NCBI GenBank assembly: GCA_002441135.1
Contig: DJVJ01000047.1
Location: 36,417-100,416, forward strand
Direction of reading: 5' to 3'
Origin: Caryophanales bacterium UBA6259
GTDB lineage: Bacteria > Bacillota > Bacilli > Tepidibacillales > Tepidibacillaceae
Length of the DNA stretch: 64,000 nt
This document shows positions 16,854 through 25,186 of this stretch, piece after piece. Made by a program: the position numbers and the translations under genes. Below the pieces are notes generated by a model that saw only the letters and a list, made by a program, of their open reading frames with translations, did no database searches and had not been told where the DNA came from. The number at the start of each line of letters is the position of its first letter. Positions within the stretch are counted from its first letter, which is position 1.

Positions 16854-17396
16854 CTATTCTCTTATTGATTTTTCCTTCTTTAGCTCCTTTATTTTCTTCC
16901 TTATAGGTATTCCTAAACTCCAAAACTTTATTACGAGTATAAAAAGAAGAAATGCAAAGATAAGATTTATATTGAAAAATTTTGTATGAGTCATACTAAC
17001 GATAAGATTAATCAAAACAGCCACTAATTCTAGCAGCATCACACTGGTCCAAAAAACATTAATTTTCTTATAATACTTTATTTTGGAATCGATATCTGTG
17101 TAAATATCGAAATCTCCCTCGGAGGATTTTTTTCTAAGGTAGACCCAACGCATATAAGATGAGACATATTCAACACCATTTTCTTCCAAAAAATTGATAT
17201 ATGCCTTACTTTCAGGGTGGGTGGGTAATTTATCCAACAGCTCAATTCGATAAGAATATTCGTTGTTTATTGTTTCTGAAAATACATAGCGACACCAAGA
17301 AACATCGGTTAAGGCCAAACCCTTTGCTGACATTTCATTGATCCACTTCTCTTCTTTCTCATGATCATAAAACGCCTTTCTCACCACATGCTTCAT
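16854..17396 (-). CDS. DUF2812 membrane protein
   Basis: A 180-residue protein whose soluble N-terminal half (residues 1-100, KAFYDHEKEEKWINEMSAKG at the start) matches the DUF2812 pattern, followed by two transmembrane helices at about 112-134 and 140-160 and a Lys-rich tail. Such proteins are commonly encoded after PadR regulators, as here: its ATG overlaps the padR stop by 4 bases (ATGA). The function is unknown; a PadR-controlled membrane stress or regulatory role is inferred from context. Confidence 0.8.
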   Translation of the reverse strand: MKHVVRKAFYDHEKEEKWINEMSAKGLALTDVSWCRYVFSETINNEYSYRIELLDKLPTHPESKAYINFLEENGVEYVSSYMRWVYLRKKSSEGDFDIYTDIDSKIKYYKKINVFWTSVMLLELVAVLINLIVSMTHTKFFNINLIFAFLLFILVIKFWSLGIPIRKKIKELKKEKSIRE

Positions 17397-17719
17397 TTTG
17401 TATCTCCCCCAATCACTTTTTTTCCATTAGCTAACAGCTCTTCTAAGCGAAGGAGTTCCCCTTGAACAATTGATTTCCCTAGCTCAGTTATGACGTACTC
17501 CTTTTTACGTGAATCTTTTTCCCCTTCGAATGACATGATCCAATTTTTCTCTAGTAAAGTATTAATAGCGCCATACAAAGTACCTGGCCCTAAGTTGACA
17601 CGTCCATTACTTAATTCTTTTGCATTTTGCATGATTCCATAACCATGCATTGGGCTAAATAAAGACAAAAGTATGTAAAAAACCGCTTCTGTTAGTGGGA
17701 TTTTTTCTGTATTATTCAT
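17393..17719 (-). CDS. PadR family transcriptional regulator
   Basis: A 108-residue winged-helix repressor of the small PadR group: YILLSLFSPMHGYGIMQ near residue 14, then LGPGTLYGAINTLLEKNWI and EYVITELGKSIV, the classical PadR wing. No C-terminal Vir_act_alpha extension. The start is ATG 17719 with AGGAGG 9 bases upstream rather than TTG 17722. It is co-transcribed with the DUF2812 gene and probably represses both; its promoter carries matching inverted repeats. Confidence 0.88.
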   Translation of the reverse strand: MNNTEKIPLTEAVFYILLSLFSPMHGYGIMQNAKELSNGRVNLGPGTLYGAINTLLEKNWIMSFEGEKDSRKKEYVITELGKSIVQGELLRLEELLANGKKVIGGDTK

Positions 17720-17734
17720 CAAACTATACCTCCT

Positions 17735-17819
17735 ATATTTATATCGTTAACCGCTATATCTTTAGTCGTTATATCGTCTTACGTAATAATATTATATCGC
17801 GTACCGATATAAGTGTCAA
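17735..17819 (-). promoter_or_regulatory. padR promoter with three ATATCG-N5-CGATAT operators
   Basis: On the minus strand TTGACA (17819-17814) and TATAAT (17796-17791) are 17 bases apart, a perfect sigma-A promoter. The spacer holds a perfect operator TTATATCG-N5-CGATATAA (17792-17812). Two weaker copies with the same 5-base gap start at 17771 and 17741, downstream of the -10. This arrangement fits autorepression by PadR. Confidence 0.75.
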
Positions 17820-17870
17820 TCATTGCTAAAAAAAAGGGGGAAAGTAGGATTTTAGAGATACTTATAGAAC

Positions 17871-17920
17871 AAGAATATTGATAGAAGAAGAATATTGATA
17901 GAAAAAGAGTAATTGATAAG
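17871..17920 (+). repeat. Three 17-base direct repeats upstream of PstS-like gene
   Basis: AAGAATATTGATAG occurs at 17871 and 17888, and a weaker copy (AAGAGTAATTGATAAG) at 17905, all 17 bases apart. They sit 40-90 bases before the PstS-like start and could be regulator sites or simple slippage repeats. Confidence 0.5.
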
Positions 17921-17961
17921 GGAGTTTCGAAATTTTATATTTGTATCGGAGGGGAATTTTC

Positions 17962-18837
17962 ATGAAGAAACAACTTAGTTTAATGACTATTGTTATATTA
18001 TTAATCGTTAGCCTTTTTTTCGTATATCAAGATAAAGGACCAAAATTTTCGTTAGATAATTATCCTAAAGTAGATGGTTCGACAGTGACTATACCATTAT
18101 CAGAAGCCATTGCCTCAAAACTAACTGGACGAAGTTTAGAGGAAGTTAGGCCATATATTTTACATAATAAAACCCATGAGGCCTATGTTAATCTAATCAA
18201 TAAAAAGGCGGATATCATATTTGTAACTAGCCCTTCCGCAGAAGAACTTGATTTAGCGAATGAAAAAGGGGTTGTATTAGAAGTAATCCCAATTGTTAGT
18301 GAAGCATTTGTCTTCTTAACACATACAGAAAACCCAGTAAATAATTTAACTGTAGAACAAATAAGACAAATCTATGCTGGAAATATTACCAACTGGTCAG
18401 AGGTTGGGGGCTATGATGTGCCTATTATAGCGTATCAGCGTCCAGTTAATTCAGGAAGCCAAACTGGTTTTCTAGAGCTAGTGATGAAAGATCTTACTCC
18501 AATGATTCCACCAATGGAAAGAGTAGTTGCTGAGATGGGTGCGCTAATTGACGCAGTAGCAGCATATAACAATGTTCCTGATGCCATAGGTTATTCCTAC
18601 TTTTATTTTGTGGTAGACATGTGGGGAAATGAGAAGGTTAAATTGTTAGAAGTAAATGGGGTGTATCCTAATCATGAAACAATACGAACAGGAGAGTATC
18701 CTATAAAAACTTCCTATTATGCGGTAATCAGAGAGGATGAACCAAAGGATAGCAAGGTAAGAAAAATGGTTGAATGGATTTTATCTGAAGAGGGTCAAAG
18801 CCTTGTTGAGGAGGCAGGATATGTTAAAATCAAGTAA
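17962..18837 (+). CDS. PstS-like substrate-binding protein, membrane-anchored
   Basis: A 291-residue extracytoplasmic binding protein. The N-terminus has a hydrophobic signal or anchor (residues 7-23) without a lipobox Cys. The rest follows PstS-type domains: ADIIFVTSPSAEEL, NPVNNLTVEQIRQIYAGNI with TNWSEVGG, and PVNSGSQTGFLE, the phosphate-loop region. PstS uses SGT in the last motif; here it reads SGSQTG, so another anion or a signalling ligand is possible. No pstCAB genes follow. Its end overlaps the next gene by 17 bases, so the pair is coupled. ATG 17962 follows GGAGGGG. Confidence 0.75.
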   Translation: MKKQLSLMTIVILLIVSLFFVYQDKGPKFSLDNYPKVDGSTVTIPLSEAIASKLTGRSLEEVRPYILHNKTHEAYVNLINKKADIIFVTSPSAEELDLANEKGVVLEVIPIVSEAFVFLTHTENPVNNLTVEQIRQIYAGNITNWSEVGGYDVPIIAYQRPVNSGSQTGFLELVMKDLTPMIPPMERVVAEMGALIDAVAAYNNVPDAIGYSYFYFVVDMWGNEKVKLLEVNGVYPNHETIRTGEYPIKTSYYAVIREDEPKDSKVRKMVEWILSEEGQSLVEEAGYVKIK

Positions 18838-20293
18838 GCAATTCATTAGCATAATTTTCCTAGTATTGCTTTCTCTTATGGGCTGTAGTACAGCTGTCGA
18901 TGTTTTTCCTAACCCACATTCTAACAATAATTCAGTAAATAATGAACTAAGTAAGAAGGAGCTTTATGCACCGATAGAGATCTCCTATGTGATCGATAAT
19001 CCGCTTGAAATTGAGAATATAGACGTATCTGAGAGTGATAAGCATCAAAGAACTTATTTTCAAATTAGTGGTTTGGTGGATAAAACGGTGGAAAATACGA
19101 TTAATCAATCTATTAAATCACTATTTGAGCAGATGATTCCCTATACAACTGGAGAAAAGCTTCCACCCTTTCGTGGAATTGCCTCTGTTCTTCCTAAAGG
19201 TATAACAATTAGTGATAGCTCAATAACAGTTAGACCACAGTTTAATAGCAATAATGTTCTGTCTGTTATGGCTAATGCTTATGGAACCTATATTAGTGAT
19301 AGAAATATTTATTTTTCTGTTAGTGATGCAATAAATTTCGATCTTAGAACAGGTGAGACATTTTCCATTGAAGCTTTTTTTACGGATGATGCTAATGGCC
19401 TTTCATTGGTGAATGATGCAATCACAGAAGAGCTTACTCGTTTAAGTTTAACGTCAAGCATGAATGGAGATCCATATTCGTACTTGAATTTGGTAGCTCC
19501 ATTTAAAGGAATTAGTGCTAATCAAAAGTTTTTTATTAGTAATAGTGGACTAAATGTTATCATAGACCACAATAACCCTGAGTTTGAAATAGGTTTTTTT
19601 AATCAGCGGGTGAATGTTCCTTTTTTCTCTGGTAATAGACAAATTGCTATTACAGAGCGTTTTTATGATAAAAACAGTACCATTTTCATAAAAGAGGCTG
19701 TTAACAAACGCTTTTTGCACGATTTTAAATTTAATAAAGGAATAGATAGGAATTCGTTTACCAAAAACGGGATACAATGGTATGTATCCAAAGAAAGAGC
19801 TGAGGATTTACCTGATAAACTGATAAAAGCAATGGATACTCTTCAAGCTGTCCAGGATAAAAAGGTGTCCGTTATTGCTCAACATTCTCCTGTCCTGTCT
19901 GTAGAACAAACGTTTAATGCTAACCATATTGGTGCATATTATAATATTTCTAGTTACTTGTACATTGGCCGCACGAATGATATGGTTGGTGAGACTGTCA
20001 ATTATGTTTATTATGAGGATGGGGAATTAGTAAAGCTAGAAGATTTATTTGTGGAAGGATACGATTATCTTACTTTAATTAGTCAGGCATTGGAACAAGC
20101 ATATAAAGAAAATGGACGATCCAAAGCTACAAATATAGAAGATGTAAAAGAGAATCTCATGTTTAGAATGGAAGACACTTATATTTCCTTTTTTGAAAAA
20201 ATGGATCTATCATCATCCAATCAAAGCCAAATTATTTTCCATATTCCATATCAACAGTTTGGGTTTAATCATCTAACCATTTTTGATAACTAG
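18821..20293 (+). CDS. Lipoprotein with RsiV-like (DUF3298) repeats
   Basis: A 490-residue lipoprotein: signal peptide to about residue 21 with lipobox LMGC, then a polar linker. Two regions resemble DUF3298/RsiV-like domains: NIYFSVSDAINFDLRTGETF near residue 160 and YYEDGELVKLEDLFVEGYDY near 400. These beta folds occur in anti-sigma factors and peptidoglycan deacetylases as ligand-binding parts; no catalytic or sigma-binding domain is visible. ATG 18821, with TTGAGGAGG upstream, lies within the end of the PstS-like gene. A shared surface-sensing role is inferred, with low certainty. Confidence 0.6.
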   Translation: MLKSSKQFISIIFLVLLSLMGCSTAVDVFPNPHSNNNSVNNELSKKELYAPIEISYVIDNPLEIENIDVSESDKHQRTYFQISGLVDKTVENTINQSIKSLFEQMIPYTTGEKLPPFRGIASVLPKGITISDSSITVRPQFNSNNVLSVMANAYGTYISDRNIYFSVSDAINFDLRTGETFSIEAFFTDDANGLSLVNDAITEELTRLSLTSSMNGDPYSYLNLVAPFKGISANQKFFISNSGLNVIIDHNNPEFEIGFFNQRVNVPFFSGNRQIAITERFYDKNSTIFIKEAVNKRFLHDFKFNKGIDRNSFTKNGIQWYVSKERAEDLPDKLIKAMDTLQAVQDKKVSVIAQHSPVLSVEQTFNANHIGAYYNISSYLYIGRTNDMVGETVNYVYYEDGELVKLEDLFVEGYDYLTLISQALEQAYKENGRSKATNIEDVKENLMFRMEDTYISFFEKMDLSSSNQSQIIFHIPYQQFGFNHLTIFDN

Positions 20294-20315
20294 TCTAAAG
20301 CTTAAGGAGAAAAAT

Positions 20316-21053
20316 ATGAACAATTACAAACTAACCATTCAATATGATGGAGGGCGCTATAAAGGTTGGCAACGACTTGGCAATACTGAAAATACCATTC
20401 AGGGTAAGATAGAAAATGTCTTGTCTGAAATGGTCGGAAAAAAAGTTGAGATTATTGGATCAAGCAGAACGGATGCTGGTGTACATGCCCTTGCTCAAAT
20501 CGCTAATTTTAAAATCAGTGAGAATCTAAGTGAAGCAAAAATTAAAAAATATTTAAACAAGTTCCTTCCTCAAGATATTAGCATAGTTGATGTAGAACTT
20601 GTTCCTGATCGTTTTCATGCTCGATATAATACCACCGACAAAACCTATCTATATAAAATTTGGAATGAAGAGCATGTTCATCCTTTCATGAGGAAATATA
20701 GTTTACATGTACCAAAAAAGCTTAGTCTTGCAAAAATGGAGCAAGCAGCGAAATATTTCCTTGGGTCGCATGATTTTACTGCCTTTTCCAATGCCAAAGC
20801 AAAGAAAAAGTCGATGGTGCGTGAAATTTATTCGATCACGATCGAAAAAGATGAAGGATTCATTGAAATTAGAGTTCGAGGAGATGGATTTTTATATAAC
20901 ATGGTTAGAAAGATGGTAGGAACAATCATTCAGGTAGGATTAGGTGATTTAGAGCCGGAAAATATAGCCGGTATTATTGAGTCAAAGGAACGCAGTCAAG
21001 CTGATTCCATTGCAGATGCGAGTGGCTTATATTTGGAGAAAATTAATTTTTAA
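20316..21053 (+). CDS. truA: tRNA pseudouridine(38-40) synthase TruA
   Basis: A 245-residue cytosolic enzyme that converts U38, U39 and U40 of the tRNA anticodon arm to pseudouridine. The catalytic Asp lies in SSRTDAGVHALAQ near residue 50; DKTYLYKIW, FTAFSNA and GDGFLYNMVRKMVGT are further family marks. Full length. ATG 20316 follows AAGGAG. It starts 22 bases after the lipoprotein gene and is followed by a good terminator. Confidence 0.95.
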   Translation: MNNYKLTIQYDGGRYKGWQRLGNTENTIQGKIENVLSEMVGKKVEIIGSSRTDAGVHALAQIANFKISENLSEAKIKKYLNKFLPQDISIVDVELVPDRFHARYNTTDKTYLYKIWNEEHVHPFMRKYSLHVPKKLSLAKMEQAAKYFLGSHDFTAFSNAKAKKKSMVREIYSITIEKDEGFIEIRVRGDGFLYNMVRKMVGTIIQVGLGDLEPENIAGIIESKERSQADSIADASGLYLEKINF

Positions 21054-21059
21054 TGCTTT

Positions 21060-21096
21060 AACAGGACTTTTGCTTAAAAAAGGGTCCTGTTTTTTT
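21060..21096 (+). terminator. Rho-independent terminator after truA
   Basis: Stem AACAGGAC / GTCCTGTT (21060-21067 with 21084-21091), extended inside by T4/A4 pairing, followed by seven T. Confidence 0.85.
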
Positions 21097-21207
21097 ACTG
21101 TTATTTATTAATGTTAATTTCATACAACGATTGAAAAAGAAAGGGATTATCATTTTTTTAGAGAACTTAATCTAAAATTATATCTCAAAAAGTAGAGGTA
21201 AAAAGAA

Positions 21208-21373
21208 ATGGAAAATCCAAAAAGGTCATTATCAAGGAAACTAAAACTCTTAGTCCCAATTGTAATTATTAGTGGAATACTTTTGAGAGTGGAGAACTAG
21301 AAAAATTGTTAGAGGATGCTAAAAAAAATAACACAAATGGGATTTATGTAATTTTATACAAAAGCAGGTGATT
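21208..21373 (+). pseudogene. Remnant of a small membrane-anchored protein gene
   Basis: ATG 21208 with AGAGG in front opens a 30-codon frame (MENPKRSLSRKLKLLVPIVI and on) with a hydrophobic anchor that stops at TAG 21298. The next frame continues with WNTFESGELEKLLEDAKKNN and ends at TGA 21373. The join looks like a deletion or frameshift within one gene. The function is not recognised, and both parts are short, so this is tentative. Confidence 0.35.
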
Positions 21374-21375
21374 AA

Positions 21376-21948
21376 ATGATTAGTTTCACCCCATTTCCTA
21401 TTTTAGAAACCAAAAATCTCATTTTAAGAAGAATGAATTATAATGATATTGCCGATTTATTTGAAATGAGAAGCGATCCACGAATGCATCAATTTACAGA
21501 TACAAAGATAGAGAAAAGTACTGAGGAAACACTGGCCTATATAGATAAGATGAATAAAGGGATTGATGATAATCAATGGGTTATTTGGGTGATTGAACAT
21601 AAACAATCAAACCGAGTTATTGGATCAATCAGTATTTGGAATATTGATTACAAAAAAAATAGTGGAGAATTAGGCTATGGAATTAATCCTAAATATCAAG
21701 GAATGGGCTTTATGAAAGAATCCTTAACGCAGGTAGTTGAATATGGCATTGATGTGATGGCTTTAAATGAATTATACGCCTACACAGAAGAGGAAAATCT
21801 AAGGTCAATCAAACTTCTTGAAAAGTGTAATTTTAAAAAGATTGCTAGAGTTGATGAACAAGGATATTTCAATAAAAATAAGGTTTTTCATATGGTAATT
21901 TATAAAATAACCAAAAGCAAAAATAGTATAGGGAGTGAATCAAACTGA
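21376..21948 (+). CDS. GNAT acetyltransferase, RimJ/RimL type
   Basis: A 190-residue GNAT protein with the RimJ/L pattern: LETKNLILRRM at the start, GSISIWNID, and the acetyl-CoA loop ELGYGINPKYQGMGFMKESL near residues 95-115, then NLRSIKLLEKCNFKKIA. These enzymes acetylate protein or peptide N-termini or small amines. ATG 21376 follows CAGGTG. Its TGA overlaps a CTG start of the hydrolase gene, so the two genes seem coupled; acetylation and deacylation of related amines is a possible theme. Confidence 0.85.
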   Translation: MISFTPFPILETKNLILRRMNYNDIADLFEMRSDPRMHQFTDTKIEKSTEETLAYIDKMNKGIDDNQWVIWVIEHKQSNRVIGSISIWNIDYKKNSGELGYGINPKYQGMGFMKESLTQVVEYGIDVMALNELYAYTEEENLRSIKLLEKCNFKKIARVDEQGYFNKNKVFHMVIYKITKSKNSIGSESN

Positions 21949-23144
21949 ATACCGAAAAAATCATAGAGTTATCCCAAAAATACTATAAGCGCATTGTTGA
22001 ATTAAGACACCAGGTCCACATGAATCCTGAATTGGGATTTGAAGAAGTTGAGACCTCTAGAACAATTGCTGATCAATTAGAAAAAGTGGGTATCGAGGTA
22101 AAAAGGAATGTTGCTAAAACAGGGGTCGTAGGACTAATTAAAGGAAAGTATCCAGGTAAAACCGTCCTTTTAAGAGCAGATATGGATGCACTATTAATTG
22201 AGGAAGAAGCCGACATTCCATATAAATCACAGGTGCCGGGGAAAATGCACGCGTGTGGACATGACGGTCATACAGCTGGGTTACTAGGAGCAGCAATGAT
22301 TCTAAATGAACTAAGGGATGAATTGCACGGCAATGTAAAACTAATTTTTCAACCTGCTGAAGAAAATCAAGGTGGAGCACTTCCAATGATAGAAGAGGGG
22401 GTTTTGGATAATCCTAAGGTGGATGCAGCATTTGCCTGCCATTTATGGGGCTCGATTAAAGAAGGAACAGTACACGTAAAGCATGGTTATGCGATGGCAG
22501 CTCCTGACATTTTCCGATTGAAAGTTATTGGAAAAGGAGGACATGCGGCGATGCCCCATCTTACCGTTGATCCGATTATGATTTCAATGCAAGTAATGAA
22601 TAGTATGCAAATGATTATTAGTCGTAAAGTGAATCCATTACAGCCAGCAGTGCTATCATTTACTTCTATACATGGCGGAACAACCCATAATGTAATTCCA
22701 AATGAAGTGGAGATTATGGGCACCATTCGCAGCTTTGATAAAGAATTAAGGGAATGGATCCCTCAAACGATGGAAAATGTATTAAAGGGAATTACAGAAT
22801 CGCAGGGAGCTTCCTATCAATTTGAATTGATTAAGAGATATCCTCCTTTGTTTAATAATCATGAAATGACTGATTTGGTAAGTAATTCTGTTGCTAAAAT
22901 TATAGGTGAAGAAAATGTCTTAGAGGCTCCAGAAGCAAATATGGGAGGAGAAGATTTCGCATACTTTGCTGAGCGAGTGCCCTCCTCCTTCTATTTTGTA
23001 GGGATTGCCCCTAATGCTGAAGAAGCGGTATCTCATCATCATCCTAAGTTTGCTTGGGATGATAAAAATCTTTTAATTGTTTCACAAACCTTAGCTCAGA
23101 TTGCTTTTGATTCTTTAACAAAGGAAACGGATGATCTGTTGTAA
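21945..23144 (+). CDS. M20 family amidohydrolase, probable CTG start
   Basis: A 399-residue M20D metallopeptidase-like enzyme of the hippurate / N-acyl-amino-acid hydrolase group. Metal ligands lie in MHACGHDGHT and in GGEDFAYF near the C-terminus; DMDALLIEEE and PAEENQGGA are also present. The first ATG (22020) would cut off the conserved helix that precedes HMNPELGFEE. The frame is open further up and meets CTG 21945, 7 bases after GGGAGTG and overlapping the upstream TGA as CTGA; I take this as the start. No signal peptide, so it acts on cytosolic N-acyl compounds. Confidence 0.8.
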   Translation: MNTEKIIELSQKYYKRIVELRHQVHMNPELGFEEVETSRTIADQLEKVGIEVKRNVAKTGVVGLIKGKYPGKTVLLRADMDALLIEEEADIPYKSQVPGKMHACGHDGHTAGLLGAAMILNELRDELHGNVKLIFQPAEENQGGALPMIEEGVLDNPKVDAAFACHLWGSIKEGTVHVKHGYAMAAPDIFRLKVIGKGGHAAMPHLTVDPIMISMQVMNSMQMIISRKVNPLQPAVLSFTSIHGGTTHNVIPNEVEIMGTIRSFDKELREWIPQTMENVLKGITESQGASYQFELIKRYPPLFNNHEMTDLVSNSVAKIIGEENVLEAPEANMGGEDFAYFAERVPSSFYFVGIAPNAEEAVSHHHPKFAWDDKNLLIVSQTLAQIAFDSLTKETDDLL

Positions 23145-23242
23145 TTGTCCTTTAAAAACAAAGATGCAAATTGGATATACGTCTAGTACGGATATCTCCA
23201 TAGAACATATAATGAAGCATATAAATGAGGAGGTGAGTCGTG

Positions 23243-23356
23243 ATGAGTGGTAGCAAATATTATTACGGTTACAGAACCTTACTTCTATTTATCCTTCTTA
23301 TCATTATATTCTTCTGGTTCATTGGCTATGGATTTGTAGGTGGTTTACCAGGCTAG
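23243..23356 (+). CDS. 37-residue membrane micropeptide, YjcZ-like
   Basis: Starts MSGSKYYYGYRTLLLF; a Gly/Tyr-rich head, one transmembrane helix (residues about 12-33) and the end GGLPG. It resembles the small YjcZ/SscA-type sporulation-associated membrane peptides of Bacillales. A perfect GAGGAGGTG ribosome site precedes ATG 23243 and a terminator follows, which together support a real gene despite its size. Confidence 0.65.
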   Translation: MSGSKYYYGYRTLLLFILLIIIFFWFIGYGFVGGLPG

Positions 23357-23379
23357 AGGTCATTAAAGAAGGCTGAAAA

Positions 23380-23408
23380 ACCCTGCATTTTTGCAGGGTA
23401 ATTTTTTT
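23380..23408 (+). terminator. Rho-independent terminator after micropeptide gene
   Basis: Stem ACCCTGCA / TGCAGGGT with a T4 loop, followed by AATTTTTTT. Confidence 0.88.
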
Positions 23409-23415
23409 ATACTAA

Positions 23416-23514
23416 GAGCAGCTATCAACATCAAGCCAATTTTCTAAGATAATTGGGCCAGATACACCAGTATTAGAATTAGATGGAATAATGAGATTTA
23501 TTAACGATAGTTAA
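23416..23514 (+). pseudogene. Possible C-terminal gene fragment
   Basis: An open stretch of 32 codons with no start, reading EQLSTSSQFSKIIGPD and ending FINDS at TAA 23512. The composition looks protein-like rather than random. No parent gene is recognised. The rest of the 276-base gap between the micropeptide and GNAT/pentapeptide genes holds nothing else I can name. Confidence 0.2.
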
Positions 23515-23632
23515 TTCGATATAATATCATATGTAGCAAAAGCTAAATTGCTAGGCAAAATTCTAACTAAAAGAACCCCCAAATTAAGCTAAATAATTGA
23601 AGATAAGATAACTGTTAAAAGTGGAGGAAAAA

Positions 23633-24568
23633 ATGACAAAACATATACGGTTGGAAGTAGCGGTAGAGGCAGATGCAGAACAAATGAGAGATTTGATGAT
23701 TGCAGTAGAAAGAGATGAAACAGAAAAATGGTTTGACCATGGTGAAAGACCATTTATCCCAGGATGTGCTTCAATTGATATGCAAAAATATCACATGTGG
23801 GATGAAAAATATTACAAAATAATCTCTGAAGAAAGTTTGGCTGGCGTTTTATTGATATCTCATACGGGTAGAGAACATGCCAGAATTGATCGTTTGTACA
23901 TCAATCCAAGCTTTCAAAATAAGGGAATAGGTGCAAAGGCATTAGAGCTCATTGAACTAATGTATCCAATGGTCAAAATATGGACTTTAGATACTATTCA
24001 AAAAAGCACTAGAAATCATTACTTCTATGAGAAATATGGGTATGAGAAAATAGGAGAAGATGAAAATGAGAGATATTATCGTAAAACGATAGATGATCTA
24101 AATATCGAAGCTCCCGGTTATCATCTAGGAAAAGATTATAGTCATCATAATTATCGTTATTGCGATATGCAATATATTGATGTTTATGATGTGAATATGG
24201 GAAACTCAAGATTTACGAATATGAATATAGAGAATTCAATCTACCAAAACTCAAATCTATCGCGATCACGATTTACTAATATTAATATGAGCAAAAGTGT
24301 TATAGGCGATGCTAATCTGAATAAGATAGAAATATGCCATGTTTCATTGGCTAATGCTTACATACATGATACCAATTTAGGCTTTCAAGAAACAAAAATG
24401 CCATTAACAATAAAACGCTGTGAGTTAATGGAAAGTAAAATTATAGATTCAAACCTACAAGGTTTATCCATTAACAATTGTAATCTTGAGGGAATGACGA
24501 TTGATGGAATATTAGTTACCGATCTTCTAAAGGCATATGGTAGGGCTAATAAATCGATAGAAAAGTAA
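23633..24568 (+). CDS. GNAT acetyltransferase fused to pentapeptide-repeat domain
   Basis: A 311-residue fusion. Residues 1-150 are GNAT: RIDRLYINPSFQNKGIGAKA carries the acetyl-CoA loop Q-x-x-G-I-G, and NHYFYEKYGYEKIG is motif B. Residues about 165-305 are a right-handed pentapeptide-repeat helix with irregular A/N-x-L/F-x-x units (SRFTN, NSNLS, ANLNK, SNLQG, CNLEG). Pentapeptide proteins often mimic DNA or act as adaptors; here the domain may bind the acetylation target. The start is ATG 23633 behind TGGAGG; GTG 23621 overlaps the ribosome site. It is a single-gene unit. Confidence 0.8.
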   Translation: MTKHIRLEVAVEADAEQMRDLMIAVERDETEKWFDHGERPFIPGCASIDMQKYHMWDEKYYKIISEESLAGVLLISHTGREHARIDRLYINPSFQNKGIGAKALELIELMYPMVKIWTLDTIQKSTRNHYFYEKYGYEKIGEDENERYYRKTIDDLNIEAPGYHLGKDYSHHNYRYCDMQYIDVYDVNMGNSRFTNMNIENSIYQNSNLSRSRFTNINMSKSVIGDANLNKIEICHVSLANAYIHDTNLGFQETKMPLTIKRCELMESKIIDSNLQGLSINNCNLEGMTIDGILVTDLLKAYGRANKSIEK

Positions 24569-24672
24569 TATTTAAAAAGAATTTGGAAATGATAGAATTA
24601 TGTTGTATGGTTTAGTAGTTTAAAGTTTTGTCTTTTAGACGTAATATTGAAATGGATGGAGGAGCTTAAAGT

Positions 24673-25083
24673 ATGGGTGTATTAAACGAATTTAAAAAAT
24701 TCGCCTTAAAAGGAAATGTTGTTGATTTAGCAATAGGTGTAATTATTGGTGGCGCTTTTGGGAAAATTGTTACTTCTCTTGTGAATGATATCATTATGCC
24801 AATTCTAGGACTTATTATTGGTAAAGTTAATTTTAAAGATTTAAAATGGATTATAGAAGAAGCGGATGAGAGTCTTGGTCTTGCGGAGTTAGCCATTAAT
24901 TATGGTCAATTTTTGCAAACGCTGATTGATTTTATCATTATTGCGTTTTCTATTTTTATGGTTGTGAAACTATTAAATAAATTGAAGAAAAAGCAAGAGG
25001 AAAAACCAGCATCCCCACCAGTACCTTCGAATGAAGAGAAACTATTAACCGAAATTAGAGATATATTAAAGAGTAAAAAATAA
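24673..25083 (+). CDS. mscL: Large-conductance mechanosensitive channel MscL
   Basis: A 136-residue channel that opens under high membrane tension to release solutes after osmotic downshock. It has the family N-terminus [31 protein letters not shown] (read in parts: amphipathic helix, then TM1), TM2 at about 75-98, and a charged C-terminal helix after a Pro-rich linker (PASPPVP). Full length. ATG 24673 follows GGAGG. The stop lies in a 7-base microsatellite. Confidence 0.95.
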   Translation: MGVLNEFKKFALKGNVVDLAIGVIIGGAFGKIVTSLVNDIIMPILGLIIGKVNFKDLKWIIEEADESLGLAELAINYGQFLQTLIDFIIIAFSIFMVVKLLNKLKKKQEEKPASPPVPSNEEKLLTEIRDILKSKK

Positions 25084-25101
25084 AAAATAAAAAATAAAAA
25101 A
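25074..25101 (+). repeat. TAAAAAA microsatellite, four units
   Basis: Four perfect 7-base units cover the last codons and stop of mscL. Since each unit carries TAA in frame at the first boundary, gain or loss of units should not change the protein end. Confidence 0.8.
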
Positions 25102-25123
25102 TAACCGCGATAAATATATGTAG

Positions 25124-25160
25124 AAGCACCGAGTTTATATAAGCTCGGTGCTTTATTTTT
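25124..25160. terminator. Bidirectional terminator between mscL and a convergent gene
   Basis: Ten-pair stem AAGCACCGAG / CTCGGTGCTT (25124-25133 with 25144-25153), with TTATTTTT on the right side. It can serve mscL and, more weakly, the minus-strand gene at 25187. Confidence 0.85.
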
Positions 25161-25186
25161 GCTATGTTTTGTTCCAATCAAATATT

